DNA of 54,665 nucleotides from Cryobacterium ruanii (lineage in GTDB: Bacteria > Actinomycetota > Actinomycetes > Actinomycetales > Microbacteriaceae), in the NCBI RefSeq assembly GCF_004404055.1, contig NZ_SOHK01000002.1, positions 1-54,665 on the forward strand, read 5' to 3'. Below are positions 1-8,991 of this stretch, in pieces. How positions within the stretch are numbered: position 1 is the stretch's first letter; each line of letters starts with the position of its first letter. The notes beneath the pieces are model-generated. The model was not told the origin of the DNA. It made no database searches and saw nothing but the letters and a program-made list of their open reading frames with translations. A program made the translations under genes and the position numbers.

Positions 1-103
1 GCTCAAGTGAAGGCGACGAACCAAAGCCCAATCTTCCACTGTGATCACCCATCTATCGTGCTTGGGTGGCCTAGTTTTAAACCGTCGATTCTGGACTACA
101 TTT

Positions 104-565
104 CAACCGTCGCTGACACTCTGCCTGATGGAAGATTTTCCTTCAGATTTAGGGCTGCGCCCGGTGCCTGAACCGAGGTCACGGCTCGCTCAGGACGACC
201 TTGCACCTATCCAAGGTCCGACCACCGACGTCGAGCGCTCTTCGCCGCGGTCGGCGTTGCTCGCCGTCGAGTCGCTCGCCGATGCGGACCCGGCGCTCCT
301 CGCCCGTCCAGCGCTGCCGGTCGTCTTCATTTCTGACGAACCCGCCCTAAAAAACTGCAGCTCTCGAGCAAGAGACTTTTCTTCTTCGTTGAAACACTTC
401 AGGACCTGGCTGCGAGGCATGAGGTGGTCGTACATTTGGGGGACCCGCGACAAATCACACCGGAACTTCGCGCTGCGATCAAGTGGGCCCGGTTCCATGC
501 TTTGGAAAATACGTCGACGCCACCGTGGAGGTTCGTCTGCATCGCTTGATTGGTGCTGAATCGCT
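104..565 (+). pseudogene. Relic of a permuted photolyase-like gene (C-terminal Rossmann part only)
   Basis: Translated in pieces, this stretch matches the C-terminal half of the intact photolyase-like protein at 19848-21056. It runs from the end of the cysteine-rich segment (CLMEDFP against CPIENFP) through the linker (QGPTTDVERS against QGPTTVVERS) and most of the Rossmann domain (LPVVFISDEPAL, then HLGDPRQITP in another frame). A one-base loss in the A-run near 350 shifts the frame, a second shift falls near 500, and similarity ends about 565. By eye roughly four bases in five still match. The FAD-binding half is absent: bases 1-103 show no clear similarity. The relic points towards the LOV gene, whereas the intact copy lies on the opposite strand 19 kb away. 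It cannot encode a working protein. Confidence 0.8.
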
Positions 566-619
566 CGGGAAGCGTGCGCGTGACGCGTGCAGCGCCGCCG
601 CTGCGCCGGGCGAGGGCGT

Positions 620-2710
620 TCAGCCCGCTGCTGTGGCGTGGTCCTGCACCAACTCGACCAGCCATTCCTGCAGCTGTTGACCACCCGTCGATGGCGCATT
701 GAAAGGCTCGTGTTGTTGTTCGTGCAAAGCGGTCGCTCGGCTGGTCTGCGGCGTGTGGCGCTGCATAAAGTCAGTCAGCGGACAGGCCGATAGCGGCAGC
801 GGATGCGGTGATTCCCAACGCAGAAATTTCCAATGGTAGGCCAGTGCGCCGAGTGCGGTCGTCACCATGCCAGCGCTTAGGGGGAATTTGTATGCCGCGA
901 CCCAGCCGGGTATCGACGAGGCGGGCATCGGTCGGGCAAGGAAATATCCTTGGCCCAATGGCACCCCGAGCACGACCGCAGCTTCGGCGAGGCGGACATC
1001 CTCAAGGCCCTCCGCTACGACACCGATCTTGAAATCACGTCCCATTTGTGTGAGTGTAGCGAGCATGCTGAGTGTCTCCAGCGGGCGAATATTCAGACTC
1101 GCGAATAAGCCGCGGTCCAGCTTGATCGAGTCGAAAGGCAACTCTGACAAACGCTTCAGAGTCGCATGACCGGAACCGAGGTCATCAAGAGCCAACCCGA
1201 TTCCGAGTGTTCGCAGGTCGTTGATTGCAGCGATTTGCACTGCGGACTTCGCTGACTCCGTCTCCAGCAGCTCGAGCGAGAGACGGCTCGGATTTATGTT
1301 GTGGCGTTCCAAGGCGCCCTTCACCCAACCGGTACAGTTCGAGTCGTAAAGCGTTGACGGAGACAAATTGACCGAAACGCGGGTGGATAGCCCCTCCCTG
1401 TCCCAGCGGGCAAGGCAACCTAATGCCTCGTCAAGACCAAGACGAAACAGCTCATCGTGACCAGCATCGTCTAAGAAGGAAAGGAACCGATCGGGACCGA
1501 CAACGGTGCCATCGACAAGTATTAGTCGCGCCAGAGCCTCGACTCGGCTTAAATCTCCGGTGCGTAAGTCAACGACGGGCTGCATGTACATGGACAATCC
1601 GCCATTGAAGAGGCGCAACCGATCGGCTTCGAAGCGCTGGTTCAGCAAGGTCTGTTCCGCCTGCGTTGCACGCGACTCCATAAGAATCGCTGTCGCCTGT
1701 GTGCCGGTCTCGATTACCGGCGGTGCTAAATACCACCAGCGCTGACGATCGTGTCGACGTCTCTGAGCCACTTTTAATGCCACCTCCGCGACGCGGAGAC
1801 AATCCAAAATGTCATCGCTGTCCAGCGGGCAAAAAGCGACTCCCATGCTGATGGTGACACTCACGCTTTTCCCCAGCACTTGAAACGGGCGCTCAACAGC
1901 CTCGTGCAAACGACGAAGGACCGCTTCCAGTTGGTCATCAATATCTGCACTGCCGCGTAGCGAACCGAGGTCGTCGATCACGACGGCGTATTCATCGCCT
2001 TTCATGCTCGCCAGAAAGACGCCTTCACCGGTCAAATTGCGAAGCCGACGACCCAGCGCACGTAAGAGCTCGTCACCTCCGCGGAGTCCAACTTGCTCGT
2101 TAATCCGACGGAATTCGTCAATATTGATTAGACCGATGGCCGTGACACTCGCCTGCAGGTCTGTCCGGTCCCGCGCTAAGTGCTGCTCAAGGTAGCGCCG
2201 GTTAGGCAGGTCCGTGACAACATCGTGCAGCGCTTGGAAGCGCAAAGTGTCTTGGAACGCTCGACGTGTGTTAATGTCACTTTGCGTACTCACGTAGTGA
2301 GTAATCTCGTTTGCCGGACCTCGGAGCGGTGTAACCTTCAAACCGTTCCAAAACGGCGATCCGTCCTTGCGGTAATTCAAGATGTCACCCTCGAAGGCGT
2401 CTCCGGCCCGCAATGTGGCGCTGATAGTGGCGACAACTGCACGATCTGTACCGGGGCCTTGAAGCAAGCGACAGTTGCGGCCCAGCACTTCGTCAGCGCC
2501 GTATCCCGTAATCGTGATGAATGAATTACCCACATGCAAAATGTTCTGTTGCGCGTCCGTAATCAACGACATTCGCGCCGTCGCCGCGAACGCCCGCGCC
2601 AAAAGTTCTGCGCTGGCCGCAGGTGTTCCATTGGAAAATGAGTGCATCATCAAAGTCTGACATAGGGACTGCCCCCGGTTTGGTTGACTCCTGACCGGCA
2701 TCTTATTCAT
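620..2710 (-). CDS. Blue-light sensor LOV-GGDEF-EAL protein (c-di-GMP phosphodiesterase)
   Basis: Numbering from the ATG at 2710 (696 aa). Residues ~45-145 form a LOV domain: GRNCRLLQ carries the photoactive cysteine (C80), and N112, N122 (NYRKDGSPFWN) and Q143 are the usual FMN contacts. A GGDEF domain (~155-330) has the degenerate signature KGDEY (237-241), so cyclase activity is doubtful. The EAL domain (~365-610) keeps its catalytic set: EALAR at 391, VNLSP, LDDLGSG (D509, D510), K530, E568 and Q586. Blue light therefore probably controls c-di-GMP hydrolysis. The tail (~620-690) has H625, C643, H663 and H667, spaced like a CZB zinc-binding domain. The start is uncertain: ATGs at 2713, 2710, 2701, 2650 and 2647 all lack a good ribosome site. 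The gene faces the photolyase relic. Confidence 0.9.
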   Translation of the reverse strand: MNKMPVRSQPNRGQSLCQTLMMHSFSNGTPAASAELLARAFAATARMSLITDAQQNILHVGNSFITITGYGADEVLGRNCRLLQGPGTDRAVVATISATLRAGDAFEGDILNYRKDGSPFWNGLKVTPLRGPANEITHYVSTQSDINTRRAFQDTLRFQALHDVVTDLPNRRYLEQHLARDRTDLQASVTAIGLINIDEFRRINEQVGLRGGDELLRALGRRLRNLTGEGVFLASMKGDEYAVVIDDLGSLRGSADIDDQLEAVLRRLHEAVERPFQVLGKSVSVTISMGVAFCPLDSDDILDCLRVAEVALKVAQRRRHDRQRWWYLAPPVIETGTQATAILMESRATQAEQTLLNQRFEADRLRLFNGGLSMYMQPVVDLRTGDLSRVEALARLILVDGTVVGPDRFLSFLDDAGHDELFRLGLDEALGCLARWDREGLSTRVSVNLSPSTLYDSNCTGWVKGALERHNINPSRLSLELLETESAKSAVQIAAINDLRTLGIGLALDDLGSGHATLKRLSELPFDSIKLDRGLFASLNIRPLETLSMLATLTQMGRDFKIGVVAEGLEDVRLAEAAVVLGVPLGQGYFLARPMPASSIPGWVAAYKFPLSAGMVTTALGALAYHWKFLRWESPHPLPLSACPLTDFMQRHTPQTSRATALHEQQHEPFNAPSTGGQQLQEWLVELVQDHATAAG

Positions 2711-2772
2711 CATGTATTCGATGTGCGTCTTCGGCCCTACCACTTCCGAATAGAAACGCCAGAAGTGGAAGG

Positions 2773-3183
2773 TTAGGGTGCGAGGCCGAGTTGTTCGAGC
2801 ATGCCCTTTTGGTCGCTGCTTCCCCATCGCTCGACAAGCTTCCCGTTCTCAAACCGGCTGATTTGCATGCCACGAACGGACACCGCTTTCCCGCTAGCGG
2901 CGTGGCCCATGAGGGAGCCTTGGTGGGTACCGGTGAGGGTATAAGCGAATGCGACGTCGGTATCGTTTGCGACTAGCCGCTCGACTTTAATGTGCAGGTC
3001 TGGAAAGGCGGCAATCATTTCGCCGAAGAACGCTTTGTAGCCTGCCGGGCCAGGGCCTTGGCCAGGGGCAGGGTCGTTGTCGACCGCGTCCTCGGCCACG
3101 AGGTCATCGAGGAGGTCGAGTTGCCCACTGTTGACGGCGTCACCGAACTTCTGCTGTGCGGCAATATTCGCTTCTTGACTCAT
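2773..3183 (-). CDS. SnoaL-like / ester cyclase family protein
   Basis: A 136-aa protein of the SnoaL-like, NTF2-fold family. The pattern is typical: an N-terminal helix with FGDAVNSGQLDLLDDLVAED, then the PGQGPGPAGYKAFFGEM loop, AFPDLHIKVERLVANDTDVAF and the C-terminal ISRFENGKLVERWG segment. Members act on small ring compounds or have no assigned reaction, so no substrate is proposed. The ATG at 3183 follows a purine-rich AAAAGAGAG about nine bases upstream. It reads in the same direction as the LOV-GGDEF-EAL gene and ends 62 bases before that gene's assumed start, so the two may be co-transcribed. The 240 bases upstream (3184-3424) show no gene. Confidence 0.8.
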   Translation of the reverse strand: MSQEANIAAQQKFGDAVNSGQLDLLDDLVAEDAVDNDPAPGQGPGPAGYKAFFGEMIAAFPDLHIKVERLVANDTDVAFAYTLTGTHQGSLMGHAASGKAVSVRGMQISRFENGKLVERWGSSDQKGMLEQLGLAP

Positions 3184-3424
3184 GCGTGTGCTCTCTTTTC
3201 AGGATTTATCATGGATCGATTTGGTGGGGGCCACAGGGTGACCGTACCGCCGTTGACGTTCGGTACTTCGCCGACGACGGCGCTGGACTCAGCTGAGCGA
3301 GCTTTTTGGACAAGTTGTTGATCGCGTGTGGTGCTGGCGCAGTCGAGGCGGACAGGGACAGGCATGCACGCTTTGACGGATGCGGTATCGCAACTCGTTA
3401 GACAGGCTCCCGTCGTTTGCGTGG

Positions 3425-4576
3425 CTACCTGCGGAGTACTTTTTGCAGCCAGTCGTTGAGCGGCCGCAGCGCCGAAGGCGCGTAGGCATACTCCAGAGTG
3501 ACAGCATGCCCAAAGGTGGGCAAAGTTACCTGGTCAACGCTTTGGGCGCCGGTATAGAGGGACGCTTGATCAGGACCGGCCGGTACAGGGAACAAGGCGT
3601 CGCGTCCTCCAGCGATAATCAGGACCGGAACCTCGATCGATGGAACGTTCACCAAGTCGACCGCCACAGCCGAAGCGAACGATGCTGTGTCACCACACGG
3701 ATCAATAGTCAGCAACTGCAATGCGGCACTCTGCACGGCCGGTTCGGCGCTATTGAATAAGGCGGCCGCAGCTCCTTCTGGTGGCCCGAAGGGAGCATAA
3801 CCAGCTGGGCCAGCGCCGCCGACGCGCAGACCGCCGCTCGCGCACACCGTTGCGGCATACGCGGAATTGTCTCTAAGGAGCTGCGATTGCACACGATCGG
3901 CGTAGCCGATGACGACCAATCCGTCGATGTCGCCGAACGAGTAGGCCGCGACCTGGGCGATCTGACCACCGTAGGAGTGACCGGCGAGGACTACCCGTGA
4001 AAACTCCGGAGTCTGCCCCGATGGAGTTACCTCATAGGATCCCGCGCGCAGGTCGAGCACGATCTGGTGGGCGATGTCAGCGCGGGATCCCACACAGATG
4101 CTGTTTCCCTCGGGTTTGTCGCTGCTGCCGTATCCGAGTCGGTCGATGACAACCGACACCTGGCCGGCTTTTGCCTGACTGGTTGCAAAGTTATAATTTT
4201 GTGCTTGGGCGAAGTCCCAGAAAAACTCCCCAAAACTCAGACCGTGCAGGTAGAGAGTCGCGCCATTCACCGTTTTACGCCGTAGCTCCTTCGTGGGGCC
4301 GACGATGTGGCCGCGGACGGTGTAGGTTGCCCCGTCACTGGCGCAGGCCACTTTGGAACGGTTGACGTTTTCAACCTCGAAGGAGACCGGCAGGCTGGTG
4401 ACGTCATTGGCTTTGATGCTGGAGCCATCTTGGTTTGCAGCCGCAGCGGACGTCGGTGACGTTGCCGCGTTGAGTACGCTCGTTGTTCCAAGAAGAAGCG
4501 CCACCACTGCAATGACTGCCAGCCCCGATCGGCTCGAACGAAGTCGCCTTTTTACGGATGAATCGGATCGTGACAC
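3425..4576 (-). CDS. Secreted alpha/beta hydrolase
   Basis: Start GTG at 4576, chosen because GGAG lies six bases upstream and it puts a signal peptide at the N-terminus: a basic KRRLRSSRS stretch, a hydrophobic GLAVIAVVALLLG core and an Ala-rich cleavage region. The mature part is an alpha/beta hydrolase. LHGLSFG is the oxyanion region, GHSYGG holds the nucleophile (S201), GGRDALFP the acid (D326) and FGHAV the histidine (H357), so the triad is complete. The product has 383 residues and is probably an extracellular esterase or lipase; the substrate is unknown. Two cysteines in the cap region (VCASGG and DPCGD) could form a disulfide, fitting export. It appears to be a single-gene unit. Confidence 0.82.
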   Translation of the reverse strand: MSRSDSSVKRRLRSSRSGLAVIAVVALLLGTTSVLNAATSPTSAAAANQDGSSIKANDVTSLPVSFEVENVNRSKVACASDGATYTVRGHIVGPTKELRRKTVNGATLYLHGLSFGEFFWDFAQAQNYNFATSQAKAGQVSVVIDRLGYGSSDKPEGNSICVGSRADIAHQIVLDLRAGSYEVTPSGQTPEFSRVVLAGHSYGGQIAQVAAYSFGDIDGLVVIGYADRVQSQLLRDNSAYAATVCASGGLRVGGAGPAGYAPFGPPEGAAAALFNSAEPAVQSAALQLLTIDPCGDTASFASAVAVDLVNVPSIEVPVLIIAGGRDALFPVPAGPDQASLYTGAQSVDQVTLPTFGHAVTLEYAYAPSALRPLNDWLQKVLRR

Positions 4577-5028
4577 GTTGTTCTCCAAACGAAAGTGACA
4601 TGGCGCCGCGCACTGGCACGTAGCGCGTGGGGTGGGGCCGTAGTGCGGGAAAGGCACGCCTCGACAACGAGATCATGCGCGGGGCACGGGGCCAGTATTT
4701 GTGAAGATCGACGAACTGGTCGCCAGCGTAACCCGAATGGGGGGTGCCTGCAAGAGATACTTGAGGAATCCCCGATGTGGACTCACCGGCAGTGGGGACA
4801 TCACGCCTGGGCCTAGCCGTACCGAGCCGTCTGATTGGTGACACTCGGTTGAACGGAGCCGTTCTGATTTAGGTCTGGATACGGTCAGTGCGAGACAAAT
4901 CTAGGGCGTGGGTGCGCTCGGCTCTGCTGATAAGGACCCGCGTGCTCGTCGCCCGAAATCTTTTGCCACCACCGCCGTCGCGGAACCGGCACGCTGTACG
5001 GAGGGCGGCGCTACGGACTAATAAGTAT
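4577..5028. other. Gene-free stretch upstream of the hydrolase
   Basis: About 450 bases with no reading frame that looks like a protein. It should contain the promoter of the hydrolase gene, but no clear -35/-10 pair was found. The right end runs into the IS3 fragment. Confidence 0.5.
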
Positions 5029-5163
5029 CTATGCCTCGTTGATACCGAGCTCGCGGGCCACGGTCGCGATCGCCCTGCCGGTGTTGATAATCAGCTTCAC
5101 GGCCTCGTCTTTGTACTCAGGAGTGACCTCCCTACGCGTCTTTGCCAGGTGAATATTCTCTCT
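5029..5163 (-). pseudogene. IS3-family transposase OrfA fragment (N-terminal helix-turn-helix)
   Basis: The minus strand encodes RREVTPEYKDEAVKLIINTG followed by RAIATVARELGINEA and a stop. This is the N-terminal helix-turn-helix of an IS3-type OrfA, normally continued as GINEGTLGNWV. There is no convincing start codon and the frame stops about 40 residues in, so this is a scrap of a lost element. The next 220 bases (5164-5387) hold nothing recognisable. They separate it from the LacI-type regulator, whose reading frame is intact. Confidence 0.75.
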
Positions 5164-5387
5164 TGTGAGGTGTCCAGTCAACGGGGGCAAAGCCACCGTG
5201 GGCAACGAACAACCTCGCGGTCGCCGCGCTCATCGGGATCTACTTCGCCGACAACGCCATCGTCACTTTGGCTGCCGCACAATCAGCGATCACCGAAAAC
5301 AGCGAATAGGTTCGCGTCACCGCTGACGACCACCGCGTCACCATCCAGACGAAAGCCCCGCGAGACCCAGACCGAGGCCAGACCGAG

Positions 5388-6437
5388 TCATGCCAGCACC
5401 TCCATCGGGATCGCCGCGAACGCCCGCGCGACCAGCCGGGGTTTGATCATCTGGTGTCGAGGCTGTAGCGACTTCGGCGCACCGTGGACTTGACCACCGA
5501 ACTCGCCCGTCAGGAGATCAAGCACGCCCGCGGCAACCTCTCCCACCGACTGGTCCACGCTCGACAGCCCGATTGCGGCAGCGACCGGTGTGTTGTCGTA
5601 GCCCGTCACCGGCACCCGCTCAGGGTTGGCAATCATCGCCCCCAGTGCCAGCGAGTCGCTCGCGCAGAGGACCGCGTCCAGCGGCCCCGCCGTGCGCCGC
5701 AGGCTCTGCATCGCAGCAGTGCCCTCGGCTACACCGTCGACGGTAACCACCTCGAGTGCGACCAGGTCAGCCTCGGTCACGTCGCCGCGTTCGTGCATCG
5801 CATCGTGCCAGCCGCGGCGCCGGTCCTCGCCGGTATCCGACGAGCTGGGCCAGCCGATGTAGCCAATCCGCCGCGCGCCGGCGTTCTGCGCCGCCTGGGT
5901 CGCCTCATGCAGCCCGGCCCAGCCGTCCACATCCACCCAAAGGTGCTGCGGGTCGCTCACGTCGTCGGTCCCCCACGGCCGCCCAAAGGTCACGAAGGCG
6001 ATCCCGTTCTCGATCAGCCACTTCGTGCGGGGGTCGCCAGCAAAAGTGGACGTAAGCACGAAGCCGTCTACGTCGGCCCCGTCGTTCAGGCGCTGCAACT
6101 GGATGATCTCGTCTTCGGGGCTGGTGGCGGTGAACAGCAACACCCGCAAACCCTGCTTGTCGGCCTGCTCCGTCAGAGCGTGCAAAAACCGATCCAGCAC
6201 AGACCCCGATATGCCGTCGATCATCGGATCCAACCGGATGCCAATGGTCGAGCTGCGTCGGGTACGCAACCGCCGCGCCGAGGCGTGCGGGCGGTAGCCG
6301 AGTTGCGCGATCGCGGCCCTAACCCGTTCGCGCGTATCAGCACGCACAATGCCGGGCGAGTTCATCACGTTCGAAACGGTTTGGCGGGAAACGCCTGCCG
6401 CCAGTGCAACATCAGTCACCGTTGGCATCGAAGCCAT
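5388..6437 (-). CDS. LacI-family transcriptional regulator of the sugar uptake locus
   Basis: A 349-aa LacI-type regulator. Residues 5-25 (VTDVALAAGVSRQTVSNVMN) are the helix-turn-helix, followed by a hinge (YRPHASARRLRTRRSSTIGI) and a periplasmic-binding-type effector domain (DGFVLTST, ARRIGYIGWP, AVLCASDSLALGAM, VPVTGYDNT). ATG 6437 is supported by GGGGAGG eight bases upstream. The gene is divergent from the sugar ABC transporter, and the space between them holds a perfect palindrome with the central CG typical of LacI-family operators. It is most likely the local repressor, released by the transported sugar or a breakdown product. The C-terminus ends close to the IS3 scrap but looks complete. 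Confidence 0.9.
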   Translation of the reverse strand: MASMPTVTDVALAAGVSRQTVSNVMNSPGIVRADTRERVRAAIAQLGYRPHASARRLRTRRSSTIGIRLDPMIDGISGSVLDRFLHALTEQADKQGLRVLLFTATSPEDEIIQLQRLNDGADVDGFVLTSTFAGDPRTKWLIENGIAFVTFGRPWGTDDVSDPQHLWVDVDGWAGLHEATQAAQNAGARRIGYIGWPSSSDTGEDRRRGWHDAMHERGDVTEADLVALEVVTVDGVAEGTAAMQSLRRTAGPLDAVLCASDSLALGAMIANPERVPVTGYDNTPVAAAIGLSSVDQSVGEVAAGVLDLLTGEFGGQVHGAPKSLQPRHQMIKPRLVARAFAAIPMEVLA

Positions 6438-6547
6438 AGTCGATCCTCCCCACGAAACCTCAGTATGTATCGATCCAATATTGATTCTCCACAGGGTACC
6501 GCGTTTGCAGAGGCTAAAGGCTCACTACATTTGATCGTTCCAAGAAA

Positions 6548-6580
6548 TTATTTGATCGATCAAATAAAGTCAGCTACTGT
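6548..6580 (+). promoter_or_regulatory. LacI-type operator overlapping the -35 of the sugar transport operon
   Basis: TTATTTGATCGATCAAATAA (6548-6567) is a perfect 20-bp palindrome. TTGATC at 6552-6557 can serve as a -35, followed by a 17-base spacer and TACTGT (6575-6580) as -10. The operator would thus block polymerase binding. A related half-site, TTTGATCGTTCC, lies about 20 bases upstream. The assignment to the adjacent LacI-type regulator is inferred from position. Confidence 0.75.
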
Positions 6581-6630
6581 GAAGACCACACAAGACGTGC
6601 GCATTGTAGCGCGACAGAAGGAGCATCAAG

Positions 6631-7890
6631 ATGCAACGACGCAACTCCCGCTTGCTAATCGGCGCAGGTCTCACCGTGGTCGGTGCCCTCACCCTCAGCG
6701 CGTGTGGTTCCGGATCCGGTTTTAGCAGTGGCTCCGCCACTACCGGCGGCGAACTCACCAGCGATTCCTCGCAGGGCCTCTCGGTTCTGATCGGTTCCAG
6801 TGGCGACGCCGAGACCGCTGCCGTCAACGCCGCCGTGGCCGCCTGGGCCGAGACCGCCGGCACCAAAGCCGAGGTCAGCGTCGCGAGCGACCTCAATCAG
6901 CAGCTCGCCCAGGGCTTCGCCGCGCAGAAGCCCGCCGACGTGTTCTACCTCTCAACAGATGCACTCGCTGGGTATGCGTCGAACGGTTCGCTGCTCGCCT
7001 ACGGCGACGATCTCGCCAACAAAGACGACTTTTACCCCAGCCTGGTCAGTGCCTTCACCTATGACGGCGACTTCTACTGCGCTCCGAAGGATTTCTCCAC
7101 CCTGCAGCTCCTCATCAACACGGACTCCTGGGCCAAAGCCGGGCTCACGGATAGCGACATCCCCACCACTTGGGACGAGCTCGCGACGGTGAGCGCAACG
7201 CTCACCACCGGCTCCCAAGTGGGCCTCGCCCTCGGCAGTGAGTACGCCCGCCTGGGCGCGTTCATGGCCCAGGCCGGCGGTAGCCTGATGAACAAGGACA
7301 GCACCGAGGCCACCGCAAACAGCCCGGAGAACGTCGCGGGCCTCGAATACGCGCAGACGCTCCTTAACGACGGTGTGATGAGCTATGCCAGCGAGATCGG
7401 CGCGGGTTGGGGCGGTGAGGCGTTCGGAAAGCAGCTGTCCGCCATGACAATCGAGGGCAACTGGATCACCGGCGCAATGACGAACGACTTCCCCGACGTC
7501 AACTACACGGTAGCCGAGCTGCCGGCAGGCCCAGAAGGCAAGGGCACCCTGCAGTTCACCAACTGCTGGGGCATCGCCGCCGACAGCCCCAACCAGACTG
7601 CGGCCCTGGACCTGGTGGAACAGCTCACCAGCAAGGACGCCCAGCTGACCTTCTCCGAGGAGTTTGGCCCGATGCCCTCGATCATGTCGGCCGCCGACGA
7701 GTGGAAGAGCGCCAACCCCACCCTGGTTCCGTTCCTAGACGGCGCGGAGTATGCCAAGGGCGTGCCCGTCGTGCAGGGCGCCGCGGATGTCGTAAGCGAC
7801 CTGAACGCACAGCTCGAGTCGCTCAAAACCGGGAACGCGCGAGCAATCCTCGACTCCACACAGAAGAACCTCGAAGCACTACTGAAATAG
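6631..7890 (+). CDS. Sugar ABC transporter substrate-binding lipoprotein
   Basis: A 419-aa extracellular solute-binding protein of the family-1 (MalE/UgpB-like) type. The N-terminus has a basic start, a hydrophobic core and the lipobox LSAC with C25 as the predicted lipidation site, then a Ser/Gly-rich tether. The body shows typical segments: ADVFYLSTDALAGYASNGSL, YCAPKDFSTLQLLINTD, PTTWDEL and AMTIEGNWITGAM. AAGGAG lies eight bases before the ATG. It is the first gene of an operon with two permeases and a glycoside hydrolase and would capture an oligosaccharide outside the membrane. The sugar cannot be told from sequence; the linked hydrolase suggests an alpha-glucan or glucosidic oligosaccharide. 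No ATPase gene follows, as is common where a shared MsiK-type ATPase exists. Confidence 0.92.
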   Translation: MQRRNSRLLIGAGLTVVGALTLSACGSGSGFSSGSATTGGELTSDSSQGLSVLIGSSGDAETAAVNAAVAAWAETAGTKAEVSVASDLNQQLAQGFAAQKPADVFYLSTDALAGYASNGSLLAYGDDLANKDDFYPSLVSAFTYDGDFYCAPKDFSTLQLLINTDSWAKAGLTDSDIPTTWDELATVSATLTTGSQVGLALGSEYARLGAFMAQAGGSLMNKDSTEATANSPENVAGLEYAQTLLNDGVMSYASEIGAGWGGEAFGKQLSAMTIEGNWITGAMTNDFPDVNYTVAELPAGPEGKGTLQFTNCWGIAADSPNQTAALDLVEQLTSKDAQLTFSEEFGPMPSIMSAADEWKSANPTLVPFLDGAEYAKGVPVVQGAADVVSDLNAQLESLKTGNARAILDSTQKNLEALLK

Positions 7891-7896
7891 CCCGCC

Positions 7897-8991
7897 ATGT
7901 CGATGCCTGCACGCATGCCTCGCCGCTCCGGTATCCGGGGCGGCGAGGCCGCCTCGGGGTGGCTCTTCACGGCTCCGATGATCATCCTGCTCGGGATGTT
8001 TTTGGTCATCCCGGTGCTAATGGCACTCTGGGTCAGCTTCTCCGACTGGAACGGTCGCGGCAGCCCGTTTTCCGGCTCCGTTGCTTTTGTGGGCTTGGAT
8101 AACTATTCCGCTCTGGTCGGCGGCGGCGGCCTCGCCGAACAGGACTTCGGTACGGCGCTACGCAACAACGCCTGGTACGTCCTGCTGGTCGTACCGATCC
8201 AGACGATGCTGTCCCTGTTCTTGGCCGTTTTGGTCAACCGGCAGATTTTGCGCGGCCGCGGCTTTTTCCGCACCGCGTTCTATTTCCCGTCGGTCACCAG
8301 TTCTGTTGCAATCACGGTGCTGTGGCTGTTCCTATTCAGCGCCAGCGGCGCCGTCAACAAACTGCTCTCATTCATCGGCGTCAACGGACCGAACTGGTTC
8401 AACGACCCTAGCGGAGTGCTGCACAACATCTTCGGAGCGTTCGGCGTCGAGACGGGCCCGGCCGCCCTCACCGACAACACGTTCCTCGGCATCTCGTTCT
8501 GGGAATGGCTGGCCGGGCCCTCCGTTGCCATGAGCGCCTTCATTTTAATGGCTGTGTTCACCACCAGCGGCACGTTCATGTTGTTGTTCATCGCCGCGCT
8601 GCAGAACCTCAGCGGAGATGTCGCCGAGGCCGCCGTAATGGATGGCGCCAACGGTTGGCAACGGTTCTGGCAAGTCACCCTCCCCCAGCTGCGGCCGACC
8701 CTGTTCACCGTGGTCACCCTCGGCCTGATCGGTGCCTGGCAGGTCTTCGACCAGATCTACACCGGCACCCAAGGCGGACCGGGCAAGACCACGCTCACCC
8801 CGGCCTATCTCTCTTATCAGGCCGCCTTTACCAACCAGGCCTGGGGCCAGGGCGCCGCGATCGCGTTCATCCTGTTCGTGATCATCGTGGTCTTCACCCT
8901 GTTCCAACGTTGGCTACTGGTTGAACGTACGGTCTCCGCCCGGCGGATGCGCTTGTACCTGCAAACCCCAACCTCCGGAGGTTCCAAATGA
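7897..8991 (+). CDS. Sugar ABC transporter permease (MalF/UgpA type)
   Basis: A 364-aa inner membrane permease with about six hydrophobic helices. The cytoplasmic EAA loop that docks the ATPase is clear near residue 245 (EAAVMDGANGWQRFWQVTLP). An N-terminal stretch of about 20 residues precedes the first helix (LFTAPMIILLGMFLVIPVLM). It begins six bases after the binding-protein stop and overlaps the next permease by four bases (ATGA), so translation is coupled. It is one half of the heterodimeric channel. A longer than usual loop between helices (residues ~145-200, around the PNWFNDPSGVLHN segment) may be periplasmic. Confidence 0.92.
   Translation: MSMPARMPRRSGIRGGEAASGWLFTAPMIILLGMFLVIPVLMALWVSFSDWNGRGSPFSGSVAFVGLDNYSALVGGGGLAEQDFGTALRNNAWYVLLVVPIQTMLSLFLAVLVNRQILRGRGFFRTAFYFPSVTSSVAITVLWLFLFSASGAVNKLLSFIGVNGPNWFNDPSGVLHNIFGAFGVETGPAALTDNTFLGISFWEWLAGPSVAMSAFILMAVFTTSGTFMLLFIAALQNLSGDVAEAAVMDGANGWQRFWQVTLPQLRPTLFTVVTLGLIGAWQVFDQIYTGTQGGPGKTTLTPAYLSYQAAFTNQAWGQGAAIAFILFVIIVVFTLFQRWLLVERTVSARRMRLYLQTPTSGGSK

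Noticed and set aside
5484..6725. A 413-codon plus-strand frame over the LacI-type regulator
   Set aside because: It is antisense to a clear LacI-family protein and its composition is Arg/Pro/His-rich.
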